NCBI RefSeq assembly: GCF_041468085.1
Contig: NZ_CP121017.1
Span: 372,001 to 436,000, forward strand
Source of the DNA: Tistrella mobilis
Lineage (GTDB): Bacteria > Pseudomonadota > Alphaproteobacteria > Tistrellales > Tistrellaceae
Length of the DNA stretch: 64,000 nucleotides
Reading direction: 5' to 3'
Part shown: positions 35,221 to 44,092 of the stretch, one piece after another
Layout of the letters: every line of letters starts with the position of its first letter
Position numbering within the stretch: position 1 is the stretch's first letter
The notes under the pieces: generated by a model
What the model was told of the DNA's origin: nothing
The model's input: only the letters and a program-made list of their open reading frames with translations
Database searches by the model: none
Made by a program: the position numbers and the translations under genes

Positions 35221-35481
35221 ATGCATCCGCTCGAACGCGTCGCCCGAAACCTCCGCCGCCTGCGCGTCCTCCGGGGCCTTTCACAAGAGGCTCTGGCGGT
35301 GGATGCGGGTGTGGATCGCACCTACATTAGCCGCTTGGAGCGACGGTTGGAGAATCCCACTGTCGCCGTGCTTGATCGTCTGGCGGGAGCGTTGAAGTGC
35401 GATATCAGAGAATTTTTCGATGACGTGAAGGGGGAAGCGGCCGGAAATCTGATGCGAGGCAGGAAAAGAAATTCTTTTTGA
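35221..35481 (+). CDS. Small XRE-family regulator, controller-protein-like
   Basis: 86-residue DNA-binding protein that is almost only a helix-turn-helix domain: VARNLRRLRVLRGLSQEALA, then VDAGVDRTYISRLERRLENP and TVAVLDRLAGALKCDI. Size and sequence fit the C proteins that control restriction-modification genes as well as other small phage-type repressors. No methylase or endonuclease gene is nearby; instead the next gene, 28 bp downstream in the same direction, is the AlbA_2 gene, which it probably controls. The C-terminal 15 residues are already encoded by AT-richer DNA, like the next gene. Confidence 0.85.
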   Translation: MHPLERVARNLRRLRVLRGLSQEALAVDAGVDRTYISRLERRLENPTVAVLDRLAGALKCDIREFFDDVKGEAAGNLMRGRKRNSF

Positions 35482-35509
35482 ATTGCCCTTATCGTAAATG
35501 GAGGTGTAA

Positions 35510-36910
35510 ATGGAGAATATATATAAATTATTCTCAAAGAATTTCGATGATATCGATGCGGATGATCTCGTAATTCTCAAGGATATAAATGAAGGATGGT
35601 TTGTCGAATATAAGGAAGATATTCCAAAGCCTGATGCAATTGCAAAATATATGACTTCTTTTGCAAACACATATGGTGGGTGGATATTCTTTGGAATTGC
35701 GGAACACTCAAAAGAAAATCCTGTGGCAGGCAGTTTCCCTGGTATAAAGCGGGGGGATGCCGAAAAGTTACTCCAGACCATCCGGAATGTTGCGGCAAAT
35801 AATTGTGAACCTGTTCCCTTTTTTAATAAAAAGGCTGTATGGGGGCCATGTGAAAGCATCGGGCTCTGCAAAGATAAATGTGTAATTATTCTCCAAGTCC
35901 CTCAGGGGGGACATGCTCCTTATATTCATAAAGATGGACGAATTTACCGGAGAGTTGGAGATGGCTCAGAGCCTAAGCCGGAAACTGATAGGTTCTTGCT
36001 TGAGAAGCTATTCTTACGATCGCAGGAGATTAGAAATTCCCACCGAGATAATATTCGTGCCTCTCTTCAGCAAATTTCATTTGATGAGCATAATGCATAT
36101 ATGAAGATCTTCTTCATATCAGACTTCTGGATGGAGCGAGAGGTGTGGAGATTTCTAGAAATTCACGATATAAAGAGAATCTTAGGGAAATTGAGCGATT
36201 TTTATCGTATTGATTTTGATACCATTCATAGAAATGTAAACGGATTTACTTGTCGGCAAGTGGGAAATAACGATCCCGCAAAGAATGTTATGATGTGGAA
36301 AGCATCTCATAATCTTGACAATGAATTTACATTGCCCATACGTAAAATATTCATTGAAGATGTTTCTTCTGTGCCCGAACACATCAATGAATATAAATAT
36401 GGAAAGAGATTTATGGATATATGTCGCAAGCGTAATTTTAAAGAACTGATGATTCTCGATTTAAATTTGTTGCTTCCTGCGCTGATGGCTATATCCCAAA
36501 TATTAGTTATATTTAATCAGGAATTCAATACTCATGAGAGCGTGCATATCAAAATTTGTATGACTGGAGTAAAAAGAACAGTACCTTTTCTGGATGTTTC
36601 ATACGCGCTAGATCAATTCCAGAATCTGGGGGTGCCGATGGTTCTGGATGATGAGCTTGTAATTTTTCCTGGAAGTACTCCAGATAGCTATCTTGAGGAA
36701 AAAATTCCGAAATATGGGGGTATTGAAAATAAACAGACAGAATTGGCTACTAAATTGTTCGTAAATGTTATGATGGCTCTAGGTTTCTCGCTTCGATCAG
36801 ATCCGCAAGATGAGCGTTCAGGAACTGATCAATATGTTCTAGAATTACAAAAAGCAGGCTTGAGAGCGTCAAGAATTTGGAGGGGCGATGATGATGTTGA
36901 AGATTTTTGA
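35510..36910 (+). CDS. AlbA_2 (Schlafen-type) domain protein, AT-rich foreign gene
   Basis: 466-residue protein. The N-terminal about 150 residues form an AlbA_2 domain: E33 and K35 in WFVEYKEDIPK, then FANTYGGWIFFGI (residues 51-63) and a RVGDGSEPK segment, the pattern of Schlafen-like nucleic-acid-binding/nuclease domains. The remaining 300 residues are not recognised; they contain no obvious ATPase or membrane motif. Base composition is dramatically lower in G+C than everything around it (by eye near 40 percent against about 70), with A/T-ending codons, so the gene was acquired recently. A GGAGG ribosome binding site stands before the ATG. Its position between a CRISPR array, a C-protein-like regulator and a transposase remnant suggests a mobile defence gene, by inference only. 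Confidence 0.8.
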   Translation: MENIYKLFSKNFDDIDADDLVILKDINEGWFVEYKEDIPKPDAIAKYMTSFANTYGGWIFFGIAEHSKENPVAGSFPGIKRGDAEKLLQTIRNVAANNCEPVPFFNKKAVWGPCESIGLCKDKCVIILQVPQGGHAPYIHKDGRIYRRVGDGSEPKPETDRFLLEKLFLRSQEIRNSHRDNIRASLQQISFDEHNAYMKIFFISDFWMEREVWRFLEIHDIKRILGKLSDFYRIDFDTIHRNVNGFTCRQVGNNDPAKNVMMWKASHNLDNEFTLPIRKIFIEDVSSVPEHINEYKYGKRFMDICRKRNFKELMILDLNLLLPALMAISQILVIFNQEFNTHESVHIKICMTGVKRTVPFLDVSYALDQFQNLGVPMVLDDELVIFPGSTPDSYLEEKIPKYGGIENKQTELATKLFVNVMMALGFSLRSDPQDERSGTDQYVLELQKAGLRASRIWRGDDDVEDF

Positions 36911-36933
36911 ATAGCAGCGATCTGTAATAATAA

Positions 36934-37098
36934 TCAGAACCCCTGAGCCCAGCGTCTCAACCCGATGAACATGATTTTCCAGGGCTGGCTGATGAACTTG
37001 TTCCAGGCATGACAGCACACGGCGATGTGCACAGAGAGGGCAATCACCCGACGGCCGGCCCCTCTGGCGAGGCTTTCATGCCACGGGGTCAAGGTGAT
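36934..37098 (-). pseudogene. Transposase C-terminal remnant (IS630-like)
   Basis: Read on the minus strand this stretch encodes about 54 codons ending in a stop: the order is ITLTPWHESLARG, then SVHIAVCCHAWNKF, then ISQPWKIMFIGLRRWAQGF. The ending WN-x-(F/L)-I-x-QPW-x-IM-x-IGLR-x-WA is what I recall from C-termini of IS630-type transposases. A stop codon lies directly upstream in frame and no start or catalytic residues exist, so it is a fragment. It probably marks the edge of the acquired segment carrying the AlbA_2 gene. No terminal inverted repeats are seen. Confidence 0.5.
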
Positions 37099-37154
37099 CT
37101 AAAGTTTATCTTACCAGTTATGAATGTTCTCCCGACCGGCAGCCTTTGCCCCCC

Positions 37155-38078
37155 TCAATCCGGCCACCGCTTATGCACCCAGAACCACAGATCCGGCCGT
37201 TCGCGGATCCAGCCTTCCAGGCGGGCATTGACCAGCCTTGTAAGGCGTTCTGCGGCCTGCTCCAGGGTTTCGCCGGGTTCCGGTGTCGGGTCGATCGGCG
37301 GGTCGATGGTGATGCGGAAGCGGGGGCCGCTCAGGCGTTCGACACGGGCGGTGACCAGCGGTGCATCGAAGCGGACGGCGAATTCGCCATGGGCCGTGGT
37401 GGTCATGGCGTCGCGGCCGAAGAAGGGCAGGGGCGTGCCGGTGTTGAGTTTCTGGTCGATCAGCATCGCCAGATGGCCGCCGGCCTTCAGGCGTTTCATG
37501 ATCTCGCGGGCGGTTCTGGCACCCTTGGGCAGGAAATCGGTGGCGCCGCCGGCGCGGCGGCGGGAATGCTGGATCAGCTTTTCGATTTCGGTGTCGTTGG
37601 CCTGGCGATAGACCTGGGAGAGGGTGATGCCCGACTGGGTGGCGGCAAGCGATGCCAGTTCCCAATTGCCGTAATGGCCCGAGACGAAGATGCCTGGCCG
37701 GCCGTCGTCGCGGGCTTCCAGCACATATTCGCGGCCGATCACCTCCACCCGGGCAGGGTCGCCGCCGGTGCAGTCGAAGCGGTCGAGATGGGCGATCTCG
37801 AAGGCGGTGCGGCCGAGATTGTCCCACATGGCGCGCACGATGCGCTCGATCTCGTCGGCGCCGAGCTCGGGAAAGGCGCGGGCGAGGTTGCGGCGGGCGA
37901 TCCGGCTGACCTTGATCCGCGGGCCGATGCTGCGCGCCAGCCAGCCGCCGAAGGCCGAGGCGCGTTCCAGGCCGAGCAGCCGGGCGAAGCCGAAGGCCAG
38001 GCGGCCGGACAGGCTCTCCAGTCGCCGACGGAAGGTCATCGGCGGCGTTTCGGGGGTGAAAGGGGTGTCGGAAGTCAT
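37155..38078 (-). CDS. lpxL: Lipid A acyltransferase (lauroyl/myristoyl transferase family)
   Basis: 307-residue inner-membrane enzyme that adds a secondary acyl chain to Kdo-lipid IVA. The catalytic H-x4-E motif is in SGHYGNWELA; GGHLAMLIDQKLNTGTPLPF is also diagnostic. The N-terminal membrane anchor is weak. The ATG at 38078 overlaps the lpxK stop (ATGA), linking it to the lipid A operon. Whether it is LpxL- or LpxM-like in specificity is not resolved; the symbol denotes the family. Confidence 0.88.
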   Translation of the reverse strand: MTSDTPFTPETPPMTFRRRLESLSGRLAFGFARLLGLERASAFGGWLARSIGPRIKVSRIARRNLARAFPELGADEIERIVRAMWDNLGRTAFEIAHLDRFDCTGGDPARVEVIGREYVLEARDDGRPGIFVSGHYGNWELASLAATQSGITLSQVYRQANDTEIEKLIQHSRRRAGGATDFLPKGARTAREIMKRLKAGGHLAMLIDQKLNTGTPLPFFGRDAMTTTAHGEFAVRFDAPLVTARVERLSGPRFRITIDPPIDPTPEPGETLEQAAERLTRLVNARLEGWIRERPDLWFWVHKRWPD

Positions 38079-39163
38079 CTGCGGCGCCCGGTGCCGTCCT
38101 CGTGTCCGGTGCCGTCCTCATGCCCGGCCCGGCCGTCGATCAGCCGCGACAGCCCGGCCGGCGTGGCGGGTTCCGGCCGGCGCGGATCGATGCGGTCGAG
38201 CAGCCGGTCCAGCGGGTCGGCATCCAGCCATTCCAGGCTGATGGTCAGGTGGTCGACCAGGTCGCGCGCCTCGGGCGGCAGGCGGACCAGATCCTTCTCG
38301 GTCGTCACGAGCACGGCATCCATGCGATGGGCCACCTCCACCAGCCGGGCAATCTCGTCCGGATCATAGGGGTGGTGGTCGGGGAAGGACCAGCTGCCGG
38401 CGATGCGGCAGCCGATGGTGCGCAGCGTGTCGAAGAATTTCTCGGGCCGGCCGATACCGGCAAAGGCCACGACCTTGCGGTTGCGCAGCCGACGGGTCTC
38501 GGGGCCCGGCACGGTCACGGCGCGCAGCACCGGGCGTTCGAAGGGGAGTGCTGCTGCGACGTCGATCGTATCCTCGCCCACCACCACCACGCCATCGGCG
38601 CGGGCAAGGCCCCGGGCCAGCGGTTCGCGCATCGGGCCGGCCGGGATCACCCGGCCATTGCCGAAGCCATAGCCGCCGTCGACCACGATCAGCGACAGAT
38701 CCTTTTCGATCGACGGGTTCTGGAAGCCGTCGTCCAGGATCACGATATCCGCCCCGGCCGCCGCCGCGGCGCGCGCCCCGGCCACCCGGTCGCGGGCGAC
38801 CCAGGTCGGCAGGCGGCGGGCGATCAGCAGGGCCTCGTCGCCCACCTGCTCGGCACGATGGGCGATGGGGTCGACCAGCACGGGGCCCTTCACACTGCCG
38901 CCATAGCCGCGCAGCACCACATGGGGCCTGCGGCCGCGCTCGCGCAGCCGCGCGGCGATGGCGAGTGCGGTCGGCGTCTTGCCGGCGCCGCCGGCGGTGA
39001 GATTGCCGACACAGAGCACCGGCACGCCGGCCCGGGCCGGCCGGACCAGCAGCCGGCGCAGCTCACCCGCCGCCCGGAAGACGAGCGACAGCGGCGCCAG
39101 CGCCCAGAGCAGCGGGCGCTCTGCCGGTTTCGCCTGACGTCCCCAGAATTCCGGTGCCTTCAC
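38075..39163 (-). CDS. lpxK: Tetraacyldisaccharide 4'-kinase
   Basis: Phosphorylates lipid A disaccharide at the 4' position. 362 residues starting at a GTG whose GTGA overlaps the waaA stop; the start VKAPEFWGRQ is the typical LpxK N-terminus (APxFW). The P-loop is GNLTAGGAGKTPTALAIA, followed by RGYGGSVKGP, DEALLIARRLP and VILDDGFQNP, all diagnostic of LpxK. Confidence 0.95.
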   Translation of the reverse strand: MKAPEFWGRQAKPAERPLLWALAPLSLVFRAAGELRRLLVRPARAGVPVLCVGNLTAGGAGKTPTALAIAARLRERGRRPHVVLRGYGGSVKGPVLVDPIAHRAEQVGDEALLIARRLPTWVARDRVAGARAAAAAGADIVILDDGFQNPSIEKDLSLIVVDGGYGFGNGRVIPAGPMREPLARGLARADGVVVVGEDTIDVAAALPFERPVLRAVTVPGPETRRLRNRKVVAFAGIGRPEKFFDTLRTIGCRIAGSWSFPDHHPYDPDEIARLVEVAHRMDAVLVTTEKDLVRLPPEARDLVDHLTISLEWLDADPLDRLLDRIDPRRPEPATPAGLSRLIDGRAGHEDGTGHEDGTGRRR

Positions 39164-40494
39164 GACGGATCTCCCGATGCCTCGGCCGGTTCGAGAAGCG
39201 GTACCAGCGCCGCCGCGATCGCCTCCACCGCGGCACGTCCCTCTTCGGCCACCCGGGCGCCTGCCCGGGCCAGCCTCTCGCACGCCGCCGGATCGTCGAG
39301 CAGCCGCCCGGCCGTCCGGGCGAGTGCGGCGGCATCCTCGACGATTTCCACGGCGCCGGCAGCCCGGAAGCGGGCGGCCAGGCTCTCGAAATTGTCGAGA
39401 TGCGGCCCGGTCGTCACGGCTGCGCCGAGGCGCGCGGGTTCCAGCAGATTATGCCCGCCGACCGGGACAAGCGAGCCTCCGATAAAGGTGAGGGGGATTG
39501 CGCGAAAAAAAAGACCCAGTTCGCCGAGCGTGTCGGCAAGATAGACCTGCGTCTGCCCGGCCAGCGGCTCGCCTGCCGCCCGTCGCGCCACCCGAAGCCC
39601 CGCCGCACGGATCTCATCCGCCAGGGCCGGGCCGCGTTCGGGGTGGCGGGGGACGATGACGGTCAGCAGGCCGGGACGGGTCGTGCGCATCGCCCGGTCG
39701 GCGGCCAGGATCTGCGTCTCTTCGCCCGGATGGGTGCTGGCGGCGAGCCAGACCGGGCGCGGGCCGATCGCGGCCTTGAGCGCTGCGACCGCCGCCGGAT
39801 CCGCGGGCAGCGGCTCGGCCGCATCCTTAAGGTTGCCCGGGGCCGGCACCGGCCGGCCGAGCACGGCCGAAAACCGGGCGGCGCTGTCGTCATCCTGGGC
39901 GAGCAGCGGCCGGAAGCCGCCGATCAGCCGGGCGGCGAGGCCGGGCAGCCTCGCCCAGCGCCGGGCAGAGGTCGCCGACATCCGGGCATTGACCAGGGCG
40001 CGCGGGATGCGGCGCCGGTCCAGCCCGTCGATCAGATTGGGCCAGATCTCGCTTTCGACGAAGACCGCGGCATCCGGCCGCCAGTGATCCAGGAAGCCGT
40101 CGACCGCCACGGGCAGGTCGACCGGGGCGAACTGATGCAGGGCGCCGACGCCCCCCCCGGTTTCCGTCAGCCGGCTTTCCATCAACCGGGCCGAGGTGAC
40201 GGTGCCGGTTGTGACCAGCACCGTGGTGGCCGGCGCCATCGCCTTCAGCCGGGCGATCAACGGCAGCAGCGACAGGCTTTCACCGACGCTGGCGCCATGC
40301 AGCCAGACCAGCCGTCCGGCCGGGCGGGCGAGGCCGGGGCGGCCCAGCCGTTCCGGCCAGCGGGTTTCGTGCTCGCGCCCCGCCGCCCGGCGGCGAGCCA
40401 GATGGCGCGTCACCAGCGGCGTGCCCAGCCGGGCGAGCCCACGATAGAGGCAAAGGGCCAGGCCGGCGCCACTCATCGATCCGGTACCGCTCAT
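39160..40494 (-). CDS. waaA: 3-deoxy-D-manno-octulosonic acid transferase
   Basis: GT-B glycosyltransferase that adds Kdo to lipid IVA at the inner membrane, 444 residues. N-terminal amphipathic/membrane anchor (LCLYRGLARLGTPLV), then LVWLHGASVGESLSLLPLI, VFVESEIWPNLI (catalytic/substrate region), WLAASTHPGEE, and GGSLVPVGGHNLLEPARLG in the CMP-Kdo-binding C-terminal domain. The ATG at 40494 overlaps the stop of the DUF374 gene; a second Met (40476) follows. Gene order acyltransferase-waaA-lpxK is conserved in alphaproteobacteria. Confidence 0.95.
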   Translation of the reverse strand: MSGTGSMSGAGLALCLYRGLARLGTPLVTRHLARRRAAGREHETRWPERLGRPGLARPAGRLVWLHGASVGESLSLLPLIARLKAMAPATTVLVTTGTVTSARLMESRLTETGGGVGALHQFAPVDLPVAVDGFLDHWRPDAAVFVESEIWPNLIDGLDRRRIPRALVNARMSATSARRWARLPGLAARLIGGFRPLLAQDDDSAARFSAVLGRPVPAPGNLKDAAEPLPADPAAVAALKAAIGPRPVWLAASTHPGEETQILAADRAMRTTRPGLLTVIVPRHPERGPALADEIRAAGLRVARRAAGEPLAGQTQVYLADTLGELGLFFRAIPLTFIGGSLVPVGGHNLLEPARLGAAVTTGPHLDNFESLAARFRAAGAVEIVEDAAALARTAGRLLDDPAACERLARAGARVAEEGRAAVEAIAAALVPLLEPAEASGDPS

Positions 40495-41222
40495 CGATCT
40501 GCCGCCGCCTGTTCGGCATCGAGCGGGGGCGGCAGATCCAGCGGCACATGGCCGGTGGCGCGGTCGGCCTCGGCGGTGATGCGGTTCAGCTCGTCCTCGA
40601 TCCGGATCCGGTAGCGCTCCAGCGCCGCGGCATCGGCATCGCGGGGCACGTGGATCGGCTCTCCCCAGATGAACACCCCGCGGCTGAACGGCATCGGCAC
40701 CAGAAACCGGTCCCAGCTGCCGATCAGCCGCCGGCGGCGCATGCTGAAGGTGGCCGGGATGACCGGTACGCCCGACAGCCGGGCGATGGCGGCGATGCCG
40801 CCGCTGGCGCGCTGGCGCGGCCCGCGGGGCCCGTCGGGGGTGACGCCGGCATATTCGCCGGCGCGGATCGCCTTGACGATCTGGCGCACCGCCGCCGCCC
40901 CGCCTTTCGACGACGAACCGGCGACCGAGCCCAGGCCGAAACGGGCGATGGTATCGGCGATCAGCCGGCCGTCGCGATGCTGGCTGATCAGCATGTTCAT
41001 CGGCACGCCCGCCCGCCAGACATGGGGCATCATCAGCAGCCGTCCGTGCCAGAAGGCCAGGATGAAGGGCCGGCCCTCGTCCCAATGGGCGCGGGGGGCG
41101 GCATCGCCGGTGACCTGCCATCGGCTGGTGGCATGGACCAGGCGGATATAGGCGGCGGCAATCCGGCAGGCGAGGCGGCGCGCCCGGTCGCTCTTCAGCC
41201 AGCGCTTGACCAGCCCCGCCAT
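40491..41222 (-). CDS. DUF374 lysophospholipid acyltransferase-like protein
   Basis: 243-residue protein of the DUF374 family, related to PlsC-type acyltransferases. Characteristic: [32 protein letters not shown], the [14 protein letters not shown] segment and [19 protein letters not shown]. It lies between msbA and waaA, as in many alphaproteobacteria, so it probably acylates a lipid A or phospholipid precursor; the exact reaction is unknown. Confidence 0.88.
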   Translation of the reverse strand: MAGLVKRWLKSDRARRLACRIAAAYIRLVHATSRWQVTGDAAPRAHWDEGRPFILAFWHGRLLMMPHVWRAGVPMNMLISQHRDGRLIADTIARFGLGSVAGSSSKGGAAAVRQIVKAIRAGEYAGVTPDGPRGPRQRASGGIAAIARLSGVPVIPATFSMRRRRLIGSWDRFLVPMPFSRGVFIWGEPIHVPRDADAAALERYRIRIEDELNRITAEADRATGHVPLDLPPPLDAEQAAADR

Positions 41223-41227
41223 CGGCC

Positions 41228-43096
41228 TCAGCCCTTCCGCACGGCCGGAGCGGCCATGTCGGCCGCATCCTCGACATCGCTGCGGCCGACGGGGGCTTCG
41301 GACTGGTCGGCAAACTGCAGCGCATGCAGCCGGGCATAGGCCCCGCCGGCGGCGATCAGTTCGGCGTGGCTGCCCTGTTCGATCACCCGGCCGCGATCCA
41401 TCACGCAGATCAGGTCGGCATCGACCACGGTCGACAGCCGGTGTGCCACCACCACCACCGTGCGGCCGACCATCAGCCGGGCGAGCGCATCCTGCACCGC
41501 CCGCTCGCTTTCGGTGTCGAGTGCCGAGGTCGCTTCGTCGAGCAGCAGGATCGGCGCGTCCTTCAGCATGGCGCGGGCGATCGAGATGCGCTGGCGCTGA
41601 CCGCCGGATAGGCTGGAACCATGCTCGCCCACCGGCGTGTCATAGCCCTTGGGCAGGGCCATGATGAAGTCATGCGCGGCGGCGTCACGGGCGGCGGCCT
41701 CGATCTCTTCGCGCGTGGCATCCGGGCGGCCATAGGCGATGTTGGCGGCGACGCTGTCGTTGAACAGCGTCACCTCCTGCGAGACCAGGGCGATGGCGGC
41801 GCGGAGCGAGGCCATGGTCACCTCGCGGACATCGGCACCGTCGATGGTCAGCCGGCCGCCGTCCAGGTCGTAGAAGCGCGGGATCAGATTGATCACGGTA
41901 GACTTGCCGGCGCCCGAGGCCCCGACCAGCGCCACCCGGCGGCCCGCCGGCACCACCAGATCGAGCCCGTCGAGCGCAGGCGCGCCCTCGGCGCCATAGC
42001 CGAAGCGGGCATCCTCGAAGCGGATTTCCCCCCTGACCGGCCCGCCGATGACCTGCGGCAGCGGCCTGGCATCCGGCCGGTCGGTAATCGTCGCCGGCAG
42101 ATCGATCAGTTCGAACACCCGATGGGTGGCGGCCAGGCCTTCCTGGAGATTGGCGTTCAGATTGGCGAGGGTCTTGGCCGGGCGATAGGCCATCAGCAGA
42201 GCGGTCACGAACGAGAAGAAGGCCCCGGGCGTGGTCTCGCCCGCCACCACCTGTGATCCGCCATAGAAGATGACGAGGCCGACCGCCACGCCGCCCAGCG
42301 CCTCCATAATCGGCGAGGAGGCGGCACGGATGCGTTCGGCCTTGCCGGTCAGGCGGTAGATTTCCTCGACTGTCACGCCCATCCGCCGGGTTTCGTAGCC
42401 CTCCATGCCATAGGCCTTGACGTGGCGGGCGCCCAGGAAAGTCTCTTCCAGAATGCCGGTCAGCCGGCCGATCTGGTCCTGGGCACGGTCCGACACCTTG
42501 CGCATCCGCCGGCCGAGTTTCGCGATCGGCAGGATCGCGACCGGGAAGACCACAAAGGCGATGATCGCCAGCAGCCAGTCCTGCCAGAACATCAGCCCGA
42601 CCAGAAAGACGACGGTCAGGCTTTCCTTGGCCAGGCTGGTGATCGCGGCGGCGGCGGATTTGCGCACCAGCTGCACGTCATAGGTGAAGCGCGCGATCAG
42701 CCGGCCCGATCCGGTGCGGTGGAAGAAGGCGAGATCGGCGGCCATCAGCCGCTGATACATCCGGTGCTGCAGATCGGCCACCACCCGGGTGCCCAGCCGT
42801 TCCATCAGCACCCGCTCGGCATAGGTCGCGAAGCCGTTGACGGCGGCGATGGTGAGCACGGCGGCGGGCACCAGCAGCAGCATGGTCTCGTCGCGCTTCA
42901 GGAACACGTCGTCCAGCACCGGCTGCATCAGCCAGGCATTGGCGGCGGTTGCGGCCGCGGTCACGACCATCGCCCCGATCGCGAGCGCGATCCGTCGCCA
43001 ATAGGGGCGCAGATGCTCGCGGGCGAGGCGGGTGATCAGGACCCGGGTGCCGGCGGCGCCATCGGGACGGGGGGACTTCGGCTTGCGGCGCGACAT
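41228..43096 (-). CDS. msbA: Lipid A exporter/ABC transporter, MsbA-type
   Basis: Half-size ABC exporter, 622 residues: membrane domain with six segments (about residues 30-320) fused to an ATPase with [31 protein letters not shown] and [15 protein letters not shown]. It flips lipid A-core or phospholipids across the inner membrane. The ATG at 43096 ([12 protein letters not shown]) gives a short basic N-terminus; the longer upstream frame overlaps the next gene. Location with waaA/lpxK/lpxL supports the lipid A role; generic multidrug export cannot be excluded by sequence. Confidence 0.88.
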   Translation of the reverse strand: MSRRKPKSPRPDGAAGTRVLITRLAREHLRPYWRRIALAIGAMVVTAAATAANAWLMQPVLDDVFLKRDETMLLLVPAAVLTIAAVNGFATYAERVLMERLGTRVVADLQHRMYQRLMAADLAFFHRTGSGRLIARFTYDVQLVRKSAAAAITSLAKESLTVVFLVGLMFWQDWLLAIIAFVVFPVAILPIAKLGRRMRKVSDRAQDQIGRLTGILEETFLGARHVKAYGMEGYETRRMGVTVEEIYRLTGKAERIRAASSPIMEALGGVAVGLVIFYGGSQVVAGETTPGAFFSFVTALLMAYRPAKTLANLNANLQEGLAATHRVFELIDLPATITDRPDARPLPQVIGGPVRGEIRFEDARFGYGAEGAPALDGLDLVVPAGRRVALVGASGAGKSTVINLIPRFYDLDGGRLTIDGADVREVTMASLRAAIALVSQEVTLFNDSVAANIAYGRPDATREEIEAAARDAAAHDFIMALPKGYDTPVGEHGSSLSGGQRQRISIARAMLKDAPILLLDEATSALDTESERAVQDALARLMVGRTVVVVAHRLSTVVDADLICVMDRGRVIEQGSHAELIAAGGAYARLHALQFADQSEAPVGRSDVEDAADMAAPAVRKG

Positions 43097-43163
43097 GGGG
43101 CGGGGATGGATCCCGTGAAGAGGCGGCGGCCGGCGGATGCGGTCGGCATCCGGCCGGCGCGGG

Positions 43164-44030
43164 TCATGGCTGCGGTTGTACGCCAGCCGGCGCCGGGCTT
43201 CCAGCCGCATCGACCGCAAGCCGGCCGATCAGGGCGGCATGCAGCGCCGGGTTTGCGGCGATCAGCGAGGGATGTTCGGTGGTGTCGGGCCTGGCATAGA
43301 GCAGGTCGCGGCCCTCGGCATCGGTCATCCGTCCGCCCGCCTCGGCGACGATCAGATCGGCGGCGGCGAGGTCCCAATCCGCCTTGGGGCGCAGCGATAC
43401 CGCGGCATCGAAGCGGCCGGCGGCGACCAGCGCCAGCTTGTAGGCGATGGAGCCGAGCGCGATCACCGCACTGCCGTCCAGACCCGAACCCCAGCGGCGT
43501 TCATGAAGTTCCCGGCGCGAGACCAGCAGCCGGGCGGCCAGCGGATCGGTGCCGCCGCCCACCCGGCAGGGGGCGCCGTTCAGGCGGCAGCCATGGCCGG
43601 CCACCGCCTCGAAGAACTCACCCGTCGCCGGGTTGAAGACCTGGGCGATCACCGGCCGCCCGGCCTCGACCAGGGCGACCGAGATGGTGAATTCCGGCCG
43701 CCCGTCCACAAAGGCACGGGTACCGTCGATGGGATCGACCACCCAGATCCGCGGTCGGGCCCGCTCGGAGAGATGGGCCACGCTTTCCTCCGACAGCCAG
43801 CCATAGCCGGGCCGGGCATGGAGCAGATGGTCGCGCAGCACCGTGTCGATGGCGATGTCGACCTCGGTCACCGGGTTGTCGCCGCCCTTGTCCCAGGTCA
43901 CCGGGGCCTTGCCGAAGGCGTTCATGGCGATCCGCCCGCCCGTCCGCAGCGCCCGCTCCAGAAGCAGACGATCATCGGCGAGATCGGGCGGCAGGGCACC
44001 TTCCGGCAGGGCGAACAAGGGCTCGGTCAT
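43164..44030 (-). CDS. Inositol monophosphatase family protein (CysQ/SuhB-like)
   Basis: 288-residue Mg2+-dependent phosphatase. Metal motifs: LSEES (E/ES), WVVDPIDGTRAFVDG and the C-terminal WDLAAADLIVAEAGG. Members hydrolyse 3'-phosphoadenosine-5'-phosphate (CysQ), inositol phosphates or related compounds; the sequence does not decide between them. ATG at 44030 (MTEPLFALPEG). It lies between tldE and msbA in the same direction. Confidence 0.88.
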   Translation of the reverse strand: MTEPLFALPEGALPPDLADDRLLLERALRTGGRIAMNAFGKAPVTWDKGGDNPVTEVDIAIDTVLRDHLLHARPGYGWLSEESVAHLSERARPRIWVVDPIDGTRAFVDGRPEFTISVALVEAGRPVIAQVFNPATGEFFEAVAGHGCRLNGAPCRVGGGTDPLAARLLVSRRELHERRWGSGLDGSAVIALGSIAYKLALVAAGRFDAAVSLRPKADWDLAAADLIVAEAGGRMTDAEGRDLLYARPDTTEHPSLIAANPALHAALIGRLAVDAAGSPAPAGVQPQP

Positions 44031-44092
44031 CGGTGACGGGCACTCCCGGTCGTGGATCCGGCCTGGTGTCACAGGCCGGGTGGTCTCGCGGA

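Noticed and set aside
35171-36910. Complete restriction-modification system next to the C-protein-like regulator
   Set aside because: No methyltransferase motifs (such as DPPY or PCQ) or endonuclease motif are present in the window near it; only the AlbA_2 gene follows.
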